Below the pieces are notes generated by a model. The model was given only the letters and a program-made list of their open reading frames with translations, did no database searches and was not told the origin of the DNA. A stretch of DNA of 64,000 nt from Geovibrio ferrireducens. GTDB lineage: Bacteria > Chrysiogenota > Deferribacteres > Deferribacterales > Geovibrionaceae. Both the position numbers and the translations under genes were made by a program. This document shows, piece by piece, positions 18,225 to 26,671 of the stretch. Positions within the stretch are counted from its first letter, which is position 1; the number at the start of each line of letters is the position of its first letter. The stretch lies in NCBI RefSeq assembly GCF_026226615.1, contig NZ_JAJAPB010000001.1:62001-126000 (forward strand), written 5' to 3'.

Positions 18225-19241
18225 TTACATGTATCGGCCGACGGCGAGGGCTACGGCCCTCATTTCGCCCATAAGCTGGATGAAGTGTTCAGGGCTGATG
18301 GTCTGGGCGGCATCGCTCCATGCCTTGTCAGGTTCGGGGTGAACCTCTATTATCACACCGTCCGCTCCGACTGCGATGGCTGATTTAGACAAAGCCGATA
18401 CGTACTGCCTGTGTCCGCCGGAGTGGCTGGGGTCGATGATTATCGGCAGGTGCGATTTATCCTTAACAACAGGAACGCAGCTTATATCAAGCGTGTTTCT
18501 TGTTGCTGTCTCAAACGTTCTGATACCCCTTTCGCAGAGGATGACTCTCTGGTTCCCCTCACTGAGGATGTACTCAGCGGCCATGAGGAACTCTTCTATA
18601 GTAGTGGACATGCCGCGTTTAAGCAGGACAGGCTTATCTGTCTGCCCAAGCATGGAAAGCAGCGCGAAGTTCTGTATATTGCGCGCGCCTACCTGAAACA
18701 TATCGGTGTATTTGTAAACAAGCTCAACGTTTCTGGGGTTTACCACTTCAGTGCATACGGGAAGGCCTGTCTCCTGCCTTGCGGTGGCGAGGTATTTCAG
18801 CCCCTCTTCACCGTGCCCCTGGAAAGCGTAGGGGCTTGTTCTGGGTTTAAATGCGCCGCCGCGGAGGATTTTTGCGCCCGCCGCCTTAACCATCTGAGCG
18901 GAACGAACTATCTGCTCCTCTGACTCCACAGAGCAGGGGCCTGCGATTATGGGAATTTCCCCTCCGCCGAATTTTACTCCGCATACGTCCACGATTGATG
19001 TTTCAGGCTTGACTTCTTTGCTGGCGAGTTTGTAGGGTTTACTGATGGGGACTATGTTGTCGACACCGGGCATTTCGGATATTACGCAGACACTGTCTTT
19101 CTTGACGTTAGTGCCCACAATGCCGATGACGTTGCGCTCCTTTCCGTAGATGACGTGGGGGCTGAAACCGAGTTCCTCCGCTCTTGCCACCACGTCTTTC
19201 AGGTGCTGTTCTTCCGCGTCCATTCTCATTACTACTATCAT
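18225..19241 (-). CDS. aroF: 3-deoxy-7-phosphoheptulonate synthase (DAHP synthase), type I with N-terminal regulatory domain
   Basis: 338 residues. Residues 1-70 are a ferredoxin/ACT-like domain, as in the Thermotoga-type enzyme. The TIM barrel follows with AGPCSVES, the GGAFKPRTSPYAFQG motif, LLKRGM, LCERGIRTFE and DPSHSGGHRQYV. It condenses phosphoenolpyruvate and erythrose 4-phosphate, the first step to aromatic amino acids. The start has GGAGGAAAGTT. A Phe/Tyr-rich leader peptide and a strong terminator precede it (19297-19448), so transcription attenuation by aromatic aminoacyl-tRNA supply is expected, in addition to any allosteric control by the N-terminal domain. Confidence 0.95.
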   Translation of the reverse strand: MIVVMRMDAEEQHLKDVVARAEELGFSPHVIYGKERNVIGIVGTNVKKDSVCVISEMPGVDNIVPISKPYKLASKEVKPETSIVDVCGVKFGGGEIPIIAGPCSVESEEQIVRSAQMVKAAGAKILRGGAFKPRTSPYAFQGHGEEGLKYLATARQETGLPVCTEVVNPRNVELVYKYTDMFQVGARNIQNFALLSMLGQTDKPVLLKRGMSTTIEEFLMAAEYILSEGNQRVILCERGIRTFETATRNTLDISCVPVVKDKSHLPIIIDPSHSGGHRQYVSALSKSAIAVGADGVIIEVHPEPDKAWSDAAQTISPEHFIQLMGEMRAVALAVGRYM

Positions 19242-19296
19242 AACTTTCCTCCGAAAATTTCCGGCGGCGGTGAGAGAAAAGACCCCTTATGCGGAC

Positions 19297-19333
19297 AAAA
19301 AAAAGGCCGCGGGGCTTTCTGCTGCCCGCGGCC
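19297..19333 (-). terminator. Attenuator terminator upstream of DAHP synthase
   Basis: On the minus strand GGCCGCGGG (19325-19333) pairs with CCCGCGGCC (19305-19313) around an 11-base loop and is followed by eight Ts (19297-19304), a textbook intrinsic terminator. It lies between the leader peptide stop and the gene start at 19241. The loop contains GCAGC, which can pair with GCTGC just before the leader stop (about 19375-19379), a possible antiterminator. Confidence 0.85.
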
Positions 19334-19355
19334 TTGTTATTTTATACATTTCCTG

Positions 19356-19430
19356 TATTTTAACTACACCCTAAGCAGCCTCTTCAAAGAAGAAGTAAAA
19401 ATAAAAGCCGCTAAAAAAGTAGTTAAAATA
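19356..19430 (-). promoter_or_regulatory. Inverted repeat overlapping the leader peptide (pause / control hairpin)
   Basis: On the minus strand TATTTTAACTAC (plus 19419-19430), the codons for Tyr7-Phe8-Asn9-Tyr10, pairs over all 12 bases with GTAGTTAAAATA (19356-19367), just after the leader stop. A ribosome stalled on the aromatic codons would cover one arm. This is the arrangement expected of a 1:2 hairpin in amino-acid attenuators. Confidence 0.65.
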
Positions 19431-19448
19431 TGCCTTTACATTGTTCAT
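19371..19448 (-). CDS. Phe/Tyr-rich leader peptide of DAHP synthase (attenuator peptide)
   Basis: An ATG at 19448 opens a 25-codon frame ending in TAG at 19371-19373. It holds eight Phe and four Tyr codons; residues 15-21 read FYFYFFF. The stop is 38 bases before the terminator hairpin that guards the DAHP synthase gene on the same strand. By analogy with pheA and pheST leaders, its job is to stall the ribosome when Phe- or Tyr-tRNA is scarce and so allow read-through. The ribosome site is not obvious (GGGAG is 13 bases upstream), and with the nearest promoter the mRNA would be almost leaderless. Confidence 0.8.
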   Translation of the reverse strand: MNNVKAYFNYFFSGFYFYFFFEEAA

Positions 19449-19457
19449 GGTGGCTAT

Positions 19458-19486
19458 AATGCTCCCGTGATTCACATATGTCAATA
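19458..19486 (-). promoter_or_regulatory. Promoter candidate for the leader peptide and DAHP synthase
   Basis: On the minus strand TTGACA is followed after 17 bases by CATTAT. The predicted start of transcription is only a few bases before the leader ATG at 19448. A second, weaker pair (TTTTCA, 17 bases, CATATG) lies further upstream and would leave a normal 5' UTR containing GGGAG. Confidence 0.5.
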
Positions 19487-19516
19487 TCTATTTTTATTGA
19501 AAACGTAAATTAATTG

Positions 19517-20233
19517 TCAGATCCAGATCTTCTCCACAGCGCCCTTAACGTTCCTCGTACCCAAGCCGTGGGCTATGCAGTCCGCCGCTGCTGCGAAATC
19601 CAGTATTTTTGACCCTGCCAGATGCCAGCCGGCTTCAATAAGGTGTACGGACATGGGAGTGGTCGGCCCCAGAATGATCCTGAATGCATCCTTACGGATA
19701 TGAGGCACATAGGTATGAAAGGTTTTATTGATGAATGTTACCCCCGTAATCATCACCACATCGCACTGCGGCATTATTTCCGCTGCGGCCTCCGGCTTGT
19801 ATGTTCCCTCTATGTCCTTAAGCTCAAAGATTTTAAGATCCGCCCTCGCCTCACCCATCATCTCAAGCATCGGACGGAACCAGCCGACCATGCCTACCTT
19901 TTTCCCCCTGAATGTCTCAGGACGGAGAAAATCCTCTCTCACTGAGGACTTGTTATTGAGTGCGGAGTTGATAATCGCAAGACCGATTCCCGCCTCGAAG
20001 CTGTTTGGTGAGCTGTAATACCTCTCCGCCGTTTCCAGTGCGTTTCTTCCGCGCAGATCCTCTTCCATGGTTCTGGCGGATTTGTGCATTGGCAGTTCAT
20101 TGCGGAAGGTGTAGGCCATGCCGCTTCCCGCATCGGTTTTGACTGCTGTATAGTCAAGCCCCAGAATATAATCCTGAATTATTGCATTTTCCAGAAGAGG
20201 GGCGGCCTCATCAAATATGTGGGAGTAAATCAT
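19517..20233 (-). CDS. DUF364 / DUF4213 protein (putative heavy-metal chelation family)
   Basis: A 238-residue cytoplasmic protein. The N-terminal part (LGLDYTAVKTDAGSGMAYT) matches DUF4213, and the C-terminal Rossmann-like part (GKKVGMVGWFRPML, DVVMITGVTFINKTF, ILGPTTPMSVHL) matches DUF364. The family is linked to metal or metallocofactor processes, but no reaction is established. Its first bases overlap the end of hisE by 4 nt, so it is translated with the his genes; this may be a simple transcript-sharing arrangement. It is the last gene before the DAHP synthase control region. Confidence 0.8.
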   Translation of the reverse strand: MIYSHIFDEAAPLLENAIIQDYILGLDYTAVKTDAGSGMAYTFRNELPMHKSARTMEEDLRGRNALETAERYYSSPNSFEAGIGLAIINSALNNKSSVREDFLRPETFRGKKVGMVGWFRPMLEMMGEARADLKIFELKDIEGTYKPEAAAEIMPQCDVVMITGVTFINKTFHTYVPHIRKDAFRIILGPTTPMSVHLIEAGWHLAGSKILDFAAAADCIAHGLGTRNVKGAVEKIWI

Positions 20234-20532
20234 TTTCTTATGCCGGATTTCCCGAAACGGTTTTCAAGAACACCGAGAACGGCCTCAAACTCCACTCCCC
20301 TGTATTCCAGCGCAACCACCATATGATAAATTATGTCTGCGGCTTCCCCTGCTACTGATTCATCGCTCTCTTTCAGAAAAGCCCTTATGAACTCGGCGTT
20401 TTCCTCGCCCAGCTTTTTGACAAGCTTATTTTCGCCCGCTTCCAGAAGCTTGCAGGTGTATGAGTCGTCCTGCGGGTTGCGTTTTCTTTCTCTGACAGTT
20501 TCTACCAGTTTTCCTATGATCTCGGTGTTCAT
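20230..20532 (-). CDS. hisE: Phosphoribosyl-ATP pyrophosphatase
   Basis: A 100-residue MazG-like all-alpha hydrolase with the metal-binding motifs KLGEENAEF (EExxE-type) and EAADIIYHMVVALE. It converts phosphoribosyl-ATP to phosphoribosyl-AMP, step 2 of histidine synthesis. It starts directly after the hisF stop. A separate hisE rather than a HisIE fusion is indicated; hisI is not in the window. Confidence 0.93.
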   Translation of the reverse strand: MNTEIIGKLVETVRERKRNPQDDSYTCKLLEAGENKLVKKLGEENAEFIRAFLKESDESVAGEAADIIYHMVVALEYRGVEFEAVLGVLENRFGKSGIRK

Positions 20533-21297
20533 TTATACCATCCTTACCGGAACGCCTCTTGCCGCGAGGTACTGCTTCACCTCTGCTATTGAGTATTCCT
20601 TATAGTGAAATATGCTTGCCGCCAGCACAGCGTCTGCGCCGCCCTGCGTAACCCCTTCGTACATATGCTGCGGATTTCCAGCCCCGCCGGAAGCGATGAC
20701 GGGTATCGACACGGCATCCGCCACAGCGCGGGTAAGCCTGAGGTCAAAGCCGTCCTTAACGCCGTCCTTATCCATACTGGTCAGCAGAATCTCTCCGCTG
20801 CCGTATTTTTCCATCAGCGCAGCCCACTCAACAACATCAATACCCGTGGCCTTACGTCCGCCGTGGGTATAAACCTCCCAGCCGCTGCCGTCCGCCTTCA
20901 TTTTCGCATCTATGGCTACAACTGTGCACTGTGAGCCGAACCTCAGCGCCGCCTCACTGACAAACTCCGGTCTGGCGACCGCTGCCGAGTTGATGGAAAC
21001 CTTGTCCGCGCCGGAGTTCAGCAGATTGCGTATATCATCAAGAGTCCGCACCCCGCCGCCCACGGTAACAGGCATAAACACACGCTCCGCAGTTTTTGCC
21101 ACCACGTCGAGAATGATGCTTCTGTTATCGGAACTGGCTGTTATATCAAGAAATGTCAGTTCATCAGCGCCTTGTTCATCATAAATCTGCGCCACTTCCA
21201 CAGGATCGCCCGCATCGCGCAGATTCACAAAGTTTGTCCCCTTAACAACCCTTCCGTCCTTAACATCCAGACAGGGGATAATTCTCTTCGCCAGCAT
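20533..21297 (-). CDS. hisF: Imidazole glycerol phosphate synthase cyclase subunit
   Basis: A 254-residue TIM barrel of normal length. [62 protein letters not shown] and SGGAGN are HisF signatures; the catalytic Asp residues are D11 and D130 by family analogy. It makes imidazole glycerol phosphate and AICAR using ammonia from HisH. It is followed without a gap by hisE. The upstream mutase gene ends 22 bp before, so the set may be one operon. Confidence 0.96.
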   Translation of the reverse strand: MLAKRIIPCLDVKDGRVVKGTNFVNLRDAGDPVEVAQIYDEQGADELTFLDITASSDNRSIILDVVAKTAERVFMPVTVGGGVRTLDDIRNLLNSGADKVSINSAAVARPEFVSEAALRFGSQCTVVAIDAKMKADGSGWEVYTHGGRKATGIDVVEWAALMEKYGSGEILLTSMDKDGVKDGFDLRLTRAVADAVSIPVIASGGAGNPQHMYEGVTQGGADAVLAASIFHYKEYSIAEVKQYLAARGVPVRMV

Positions 21298-21319
21298 ATA
21301 TATTCCTTGCTCTGTATTT

Positions 21320-23134
21320 TTATAAAACCTTGTCTATTCCGAAGCCTTTCAGAAATGCCCTGACCTCCGGGTCATCCAGCCTGACTTTATCCGGTTCAGG
21401 CAGATTATAGCCCGCTTCTTTCAGGAAAAAGTCGTTCTCAGCCAGATCCATGGGCTCACTGTCGCCGTACTGCGCCTTGAAGTGGTTGTGGAGACCGAGA
21501 AGAAAACGCAGGGCACTGTTTCTTATCTCCTCCGTTGTTCCTTCCGCCATGAAGGTTAGCTTGGGGGATGTATTGGACATGCCGTACATTATGAATCCTT
21601 CCGCCCAGTCCGCCCGTATCTGACCGTCAAACTCCATGGTTTCGACACCTTTAAGCCCGCAGAAAGTATCCTTTATCACCCTGACGATTTCGTTTGTGAT
21701 ATGCTCCTTTGCCTCATTGCTCACCGAAGTTGTCCTTATCTCCTTGGTGATGAAACGAAAGGGGATTGAAGCGAAATATTCGTTCAGATTTGTTATTCCG
21801 GATTCGGTAAACACCTGCTCCAGAACAAATATATTCTCCACAGCATCATCACGGGGTATTCCGTCCTCAACATCTGTGGTGAAAAAGTGGAGCGAAGCTT
21901 CTATCTGGTAATCCCTGTAGCCTGTATCCGCAACGAATGAGGATATGCTCCCATATCCGGCAAGCTCCGCCATCTCAGCCATATTCGCCGTGATTGTCTC
22001 CTTCCAGAGGGAGTGCCCTTTTGTGTGGAAAACAGTTTTGCCGCCGAGGGATTCCACATAGCTTTTCACCCCGCTGGTGTATCGGGCATCTATATAAACT
22101 GTTTCAGCTATTTCCTTTATCCTCTCCGCCTTTTCCGCTGCCACGCCTTTTGCGGAAAGCTTTTCAAGCAGTTCAGGCACAGATTTTTTCAGTTTGTAAT
22201 CCGCAAGTATATAAGCCAGCGCATCACCGAGATAATGCCCGAATGCTCCTGCCTTAAGAGCATCAGCACCGGAGGTAACGGAGCCTCTGTCCGCGTCCAG
22301 ATCAAAGGAATGTATGCGGAAGCCTTCTGTGAGAGCTTCGGAGAATCCGGCGACTTTTTCTATCATCTCTTTTCTGGTGGGATCAGCCAGCGCCGCACCG
22401 GAATTTACATCCAGATCCGCGCCGAGGAGCAGAACATCCGCCCCGAACACTGCCCGGAAAAGTTCTGCATATTTGCAGCCTGTTCCGCCGAACAGGTTCA
22501 CGGCTATTTTGGATGTATCCTTATCCGCAAAATAGGCTTTGTATGTTTTCACCATTTTGTCAAAGTAAACGGAGTATGCCTCATCGGTTTTATCAGTGAT
22601 TTTCCCTTTTGCGGAGCCGAAGCGGACGGCGGCGTTTGTTTTCAGCGCCTCATTCATCTGCTTAAGCAGGTAGGTGTGGATTCCCTGTATTCCGATGCCG
22701 AATTTTGCGCCGTTGGTGGTTACTTCCACATGGGAGCGGGTTATCTGCACATGGGCATCCGCACCAAGCTGGTTCTGGTTCTGATAAACCTGACCGGAGC
22801 CGGAAACGCCTATGATATAAACATTCACGCCTGTTTCCGCCAGCCCATCGGCAAAGGATTCCGCCAGCGCTTTTGATGTGGGGCCGTTGTCATAACCGAT
22901 TACGCACGTATCGCCCTCATTAAGGGCAACTTTTTCACCGCTGCGGAGAGTGAAGCTCAGCCCGCCCATGAGGATGCCCGCAGTTTTTGCCGCATCCGGC
23001 GTGAAGACAGCCTTCCCGCTGAAAAAATCACCCGGTTCGCCGACATAGGCTCTTATATCATATGAGGCAGGTTTAAAAAGCTTGTCCGCATTTTTAACCA
23101 CGCTCTCAGGCGCATTGACATGTTTAAAAGGCAT
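21320..23134 (-). CDS. Alpha-D-phosphohexomutase superfamily protein (phosphomannomutase/phosphoglucomutase-like), large form
   Basis: 604 residues, longer than the usual 450-550. The probable phosphoserine lies in [16 protein letters not shown], where the Ser-His pair matches TASHNP; the metal loop is DLDADRG, and FITGK-like sugar-binding sequence is replaced by TKGHSLWK. Unlike the degenerate mutase part at 856-3354, this protein keeps its catalytic elements and may supply mannose- or glucose-1-phosphate for the polysaccharide genes. It lies 5' of hisF. A substrate cannot be chosen from sequence. Confidence 0.8.
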   Translation of the reverse strand: MPFKHVNAPESVVKNADKLFKPASYDIRAYVGEPGDFFSGKAVFTPDAAKTAGILMGGLSFTLRSGEKVALNEGDTCVIGYDNGPTSKALAESFADGLAETGVNVYIIGVSGSGQVYQNQNQLGADAHVQITRSHVEVTTNGAKFGIGIQGIHTYLLKQMNEALKTNAAVRFGSAKGKITDKTDEAYSVYFDKMVKTYKAYFADKDTSKIAVNLFGGTGCKYAELFRAVFGADVLLLGADLDVNSGAALADPTRKEMIEKVAGFSEALTEGFRIHSFDLDADRGSVTSGADALKAGAFGHYLGDALAYILADYKLKKSVPELLEKLSAKGVAAEKAERIKEIAETVYIDARYTSGVKSYVESLGGKTVFHTKGHSLWKETITANMAEMAELAGYGSISSFVADTGYRDYQIEASLHFFTTDVEDGIPRDDAVENIFVLEQVFTESGITNLNEYFASIPFRFITKEIRTTSVSNEAKEHITNEIVRVIKDTFCGLKGVETMEFDGQIRADWAEGFIMYGMSNTSPKLTFMAEGTTEEIRNSALRFLLGLHNHFKAQYGDSEPMDLAENDFFLKEAGYNLPEPDKVRLDDPEVRAFLKGFGIDKVL

Positions 23135-23262
23135 ATCTAGTCCCCCGTTAATTCCGATAAGCTTTTATAGCCCAAAACAGCAAGGCAGATCAAACATATA
23201 TTGCCCCGCACGGGCGGCAGACAGGTTATTTCAGACTTAATCAATTTTTCTTTATTTTTTTG

Positions 23263-23291
23263 TTGACAAAGAATACTCTCTTTAGTAATTT
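23263..23291 (+). promoter_or_regulatory. Promoter of tRNA-Phe
   Basis: TTGACA (23263-23268) and TAATTT (23286-23291) are separated by 17 bases. The tRNA starts 15 bases after the -10 box, as expected for a tRNA promoter. Confidence 0.8.
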
Positions 23292-23306
23292 AGCGTTCCC
23301 ACAGAT

Positions 23307-23382
23307 GCCCAGGTAGCTCAGTCGGTAGAGCAGTGGACTGAAAATCCACGTGTCGATGGTTCGATTCCGTCCCTGGGCACCA
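23307..23382 (+). tRNA. tRNA-Phe (anticodon GAA)
   Basis: The 76-base cloverleaf has acceptor arms GCCCAGG and CCTGGGC, the D-arm GCTC..GAGC, the anticodon loop CTGAAAA (GAA) between GTGGA and TCCAC, and the T-loop TTCGATT. CCA is encoded (23380-23382). AT-rich DNA with an unrecognised gene follows its 3' end, a usual position for integrated elements. Confidence 0.97.
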
Positions 23383-23389
23383 TTTCTAT

Positions 23390-23487
23390 TTCCAGCATGT
23401 TCCAATAACTTTCTAAAACCTTTATAAAGCCCTTTAGATACTGTATGTTAGAGTATATTAACGTCTATTAAATTCCAACATGTTCCA
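23390..23487. repeat. Imperfect 15-bp direct repeat after tRNA-Phe
   Basis: TTCCAGCATGTTCCA (23390-23404) and TTCCAACATGTTCCA (23473-23487) differ at one base and lie 83 bp apart, just past the tRNA. They could be remnants of recombinase arm sites; there is no integrase gene. A further similar pair, TGTTGGTAT at 23496-23504 and 24971-24979, brackets the adjacent membrane-protein gene. Confidence 0.4.
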
Positions 23488-23569
23488 GACCTTTCTGTTG
23501 GTATGTATGCCGACGTTTATTATAAAGTTAAAGACGATTTATAACAGAAAACAACTGTAGTCACCTTGC

Positions 23570-24757
23570 TTATTGAGTAATTAATTCCAAAATATTTTTA
23601 CTTATAGGTTCTACTGTGGCACATAATTCTTTATCACTATGCAATGAAACCCAGTCATATTCTTCATATGTATAACTGCTAGGCAGGATCTCCTTATTCC
23701 TGGATGCTTTGATAATATAATAACGATACTTGGCTTTTTTACCGAGCCACAGTTCATTCTTTTCGGATTCAGGGATTTTATCAACACATGCTTTGATTAT
23801 ATACTCATCTCCCATCGAAAAAAGGATAAATGCATTTTTTATTTCTCCTTCAAATCGATTATTAGAATAATCCTTCTTGCCTGTTAGTTTCATATACATT
23901 TCATATGTCTCCTTATTAACAACAATATCTGACTTATAATACCCAATATTACCTATCGAATATGGAGATATTAATATCTGCTTATGAAAAGAGTATCCAT
24001 TGACTACTTTAGGCAGGTAAAAACAAAAAAACATAATCAAACCAGCTATCATAACCGATAGCAAAGGTTTCAGTTTTGATTTGTTTCTTTTAATTGTAAG
24101 GTGACATAAAAACTGCAAAGTAAGCATTATAAACATTATAATCAGAATAAAAACTGTATCACCAATTGTTTTTATTACTGATGACCTGAAAATTACTATC
24201 AGCATAACAAAACAAAATGGTGTTGAGAACAGATATAAGAGTACAAACTGAAGGCTTAAGTTAGACTTTTTATTCTTTTTAAAAAAAGAAAGAAGAAACA
24301 AGCAATATAAAACAAGGATTATTGTATTTAAAATATATTCTCCATATGGAATAATAATCAGATATATAAGCAAATAAGGAAGTATGGCTACTCCAAACTG
24401 AACACCTATTTCATAATATTTATTTGCTAATTTGTAAAATACAATTCGAGCAAATAGATAGCATGGCATTAACATCAAAAGGAGAATTAAAGAAAGAATT
24501 AATGTCCCCAGTAATGCAATTATAATAAAAATCCATAAAGAAACACCATCTGTTGCTAATGGAAAAGCATGAATGTTTTTAAAAAAAAATAAATTCCATA
24601 GGACTGATATACACCCCGATATAAATAAAGCTAAGCCTACCAATTCACTAACTGTACTTATGCTACCTATCTTTAGCCCAAAAATATTATATGAGCTATT
24701 TTTATTTTTTATCCAATCTCTTAAAAATACTTTTCTTAGATGTCTGGAATTCATCAT
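23570..24757 (-). CDS. Multi-pass membrane protein of unknown function
   Basis: 395 residues that I do not recognise. About eight hydrophobic helices occupy residues 30-265, after which comes a polar C-terminal domain of about 130 residues that includes NKETYEMYMKLTGKKDYSNN and several Lys/Tyr-rich strands. There is no signal peptide and no catalytic motif. Codon use is strongly AT-rich (many ATA, AAA and TTT codons), unlike the genes before 23.3 kb. It is flanked by AT-rich spacers and lies between tRNA-Phe and the polysaccharide locus. It is probably acquired DNA, and any link to either neighbour is unproven. Confidence 0.7.
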   Translation of the reverse strand: MMNSRHLRKVFLRDWIKNKNSSYNIFGLKIGSISTVSELVGLALFISGCISVLWNLFFFKNIHAFPLATDGVSLWIFIIIALLGTLILSLILLLMLMPCYLFARIVFYKLANKYYEIGVQFGVAILPYLLIYLIIIPYGEYILNTIILVLYCLFLLSFFKKNKKSNLSLQFVLLYLFSTPFCFVMLIVIFRSSVIKTIGDTVFILIIMFIMLTLQFLCHLTIKRNKSKLKPLLSVMIAGLIMFFCFYLPKVVNGYSFHKQILISPYSIGNIGYYKSDIVVNKETYEMYMKLTGKKDYSNNRFEGEIKNAFILFSMGDEYIIKACVDKIPESEKNELWLGKKAKYRYYIIKASRNKEILPSSYTYEEYDWVSLHSDKELCATVEPISKNILELITQ

Positions 24758-25076
24758 TTAAATTCTCTCTTCAGTTTTAGTCACTATTATGATGAAAGTA
24801 TCTAAAATATTTGGCCAAGCTAGACATTGAAAATCCATTAAAAATATGGTCACTATATTTATATCAAAAACAGTTATTAACACCTAAGGGAATCTGAAAA
24901 AAAATAGGAGAATATGTCTAATATTATTTAGATGGTACTTTCAAGATCAAAACACCACAAGAACCTCTTTTGTTGGTATATATTAAAAATAACCAATAAC
25001 TATACTTTTATCATAAATAAGATATATAGTTTTTTTCGATTCATCCCTGCTCTATATGGTGTTTAATCAAAAATAC
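24758..25076. other. AT-rich gap without a recognisable gene
   Basis: About 320 bp upstream of the membrane-protein gene. I see no RNA gene, no repeat shared with the rest of the window except the short TGTTGGTAT at 24971, and no convincing open frame with a ribosome site. It presumably contains the promoter of the membrane-protein gene. Confidence 0.5.
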
Positions 25077-25105
25077 AAAGCCTCCCGCAGGAAAGGCTTT
25101 TTTTT
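25077..25105. terminator. Bidirectional-looking terminator after manC
   Basis: AAAGCCT (25077-25083) pairs with AGGCTTT (25094-25100), followed on the plus strand by Ts and on the minus strand by TTGTATTTTT. It lies a few bases past the manC stop and closes the polysaccharide locus. Confidence 0.7.
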
Positions 25106-25110
25106 AGTAC

Positions 25111-26526
25111 TCATCTGCCGTAAATGTCGTCTATCCTCACAATATCATCCTCGCCGACGTATTCGCCGACCTGAACTTCTATCATTGCAAGCTCCACTTT
25201 GCCTTCGTTTTCAAGGCGGTGTATCTGACCTGCGGGGATATATGTTGATTCGTTAGGGTGCACATAAAAGCGTTTATCGCCAACGGTTACTGTTGCTGTT
25301 CCGCTCACCACCACCCAATGTTCGCTGCGGTGGAAATGCTTCTGGAGAGAAAGCTTTCTGCCTGTTTTAACCACTATTCTTTTAATTTTATATCTTGAGG
25401 ATTCAAGCAGAACTTCGTATGTGCCCCACGGACGGTGAACAAGCCTGTGGGCTTCGGTGAGCTCAGGCTTACGCTTTTTTATCGCCTCTGTCACTGTCTT
25501 AACTTTCTGCGAGCTTCCTTTTTTTGATATTAAAAGCGCATCGGATGTATCCACCACGAGAAACCCTTCAATATCCACAAGGGCTATCTGCCTCCCGGAG
25601 GAGATAACAAGGTTGTCGGATGAATCCACATACACAGGCTCAGGAGAATCCTCCGAATAAGCAATTACTGAGTTCCCGTTTTCGCCCGCTTCCGCCTCGG
25701 CATCAAGAGAGTCGAAACTGCCGAGATCAGACCAGCCTATATCACAGGGAACAACCTTTACTATATCCGATTTTTCCATTACCGCGTAATCGATGCTGTC
25801 TGCGGGAATGGCGAGCATATCCTCATGCTTTATCCTGTACTGACGCTCCTGAACAACCGCTTTAGCCTTCAGTGCCGCTGCGGAGGCCTCAAAAATTGCG
25901 GGGGAATGCTTTTTTAATTCATCAAGAAACACACCTGCTTTGAAGCAGAACATGCCGGAATTCCAGAGATATTTCGGCGGGAGTTTTTTTGAGGCATGCT
26001 CTTTATTTGCGCTTATATATTCCTCTGCCTTTTCCTTTGCCGGTTTCTCTTTGAAGCTCCGCACGTCCACTCCGTCCGCCTCGATGTAGCCGTAGCCTGT
26101 TTCCAGGTAGTCCGGTGTGATACCGAAGGTTACGAGAAAGCCCTGATCCGCCAGCTTTTCTGCTGTTTTCACCGCATCCTCATAGGCGGACTGCTTTTTG
26201 ATGAGATGATCAGACGCAGTGACAAGAACAATCTCCTCCGGCTCAAGGAGCATACACGCCAAAGCAATTGCCGGAGCGGTGTTTCTGCCTACGGGTTCAA
26301 GGAGAAAAACAGCCGTTGAGGATTCGGCAAGCTGATCGGATGCCAGAAAAAACTGCTCTGCATTGGAAACCACAAGCGAGGATGAGCAAAGGCTTCTGTT
26401 CCGCTCCTCTGTCATCTGAAAAAGAGATTTATCATTAAAAATTTTAACAAACTGCTTAGGAAGACTTGTGCGGCTGAGAGGCCAGAGCCTTGTCCCTGAA
26501 CCGCCAGAAAGAATAACGTTTATCAT
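25111..26526 (-). CDS. manC: Mannose-1-phosphate guanylyltransferase / mannose-6-phosphate isomerase
   Basis: 471 residues with both domains of the bifunctional type II enzyme. The N-terminal nucleotidyltransferase has SGGSGTRLWPLSR and the FKEKP motif; the C-terminal cupin isomerase has RPWGTYE, KKxL-type HFHRSEHW and YIPAGQIHRLEN. It makes GDP-mannose from fructose or mannose 6-phosphate. It is the last gene of the polysaccharide locus on the minus strand, separated by 145 bp from the glycosyltransferase upstream, so it may have its own promoter. The window has a second guanylyltransferase-like gene at 856-3354. Confidence 0.95.
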   Translation of the reverse strand: MINVILSGGSGTRLWPLSRTSLPKQFVKIFNDKSLFQMTEERNRSLCSSSLVVSNAEQFFLASDQLAESSTAVFLLEPVGRNTAPAIALACMLLEPEEIVLVTASDHLIKKQSAYEDAVKTAEKLADQGFLVTFGITPDYLETGYGYIEADGVDVRSFKEKPAKEKAEEYISANKEHASKKLPPKYLWNSGMFCFKAGVFLDELKKHSPAIFEASAAALKAKAVVQERQYRIKHEDMLAIPADSIDYAVMEKSDIVKVVPCDIGWSDLGSFDSLDAEAEAGENGNSVIAYSEDSPEPVYVDSSDNLVISSGRQIALVDIEGFLVVDTSDALLISKKGSSQKVKTVTEAIKKRKPELTEAHRLVHRPWGTYEVLLESSRYKIKRIVVKTGRKLSLQKHFHRSEHWVVVSGTATVTVGDKRFYVHPNESTYIPAGQIHRLENEGKVELAMIEVQVGEYVGEDDIVRIDDIYGR

Positions 26527-26671
26527 GGTACCTCTGAACTGAATAAGATTAACTTTTCATGGAAAAAGAGTAAATACACAAATGACGGATTTACAAAAAA
26601 TTTGGAGCTGGTCTATATTAAGAACGATGTTACCGCTCTCCGTTCTATGGATATGTATTGCAGAAGCCGTT

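Noticed and set aside
18117-18383. 88-residue frame upstream of and over the end of aroF
   Set aside because: Its start is in repeat copy F, and the rest is antisense to the DAHP synthase gene.
23383-24757. Complete tRNA-integrated genomic island
   Set aside because: There is no integrase, and no second copy of the tRNA 3' end on the far side. Only composition and short repeats support it.
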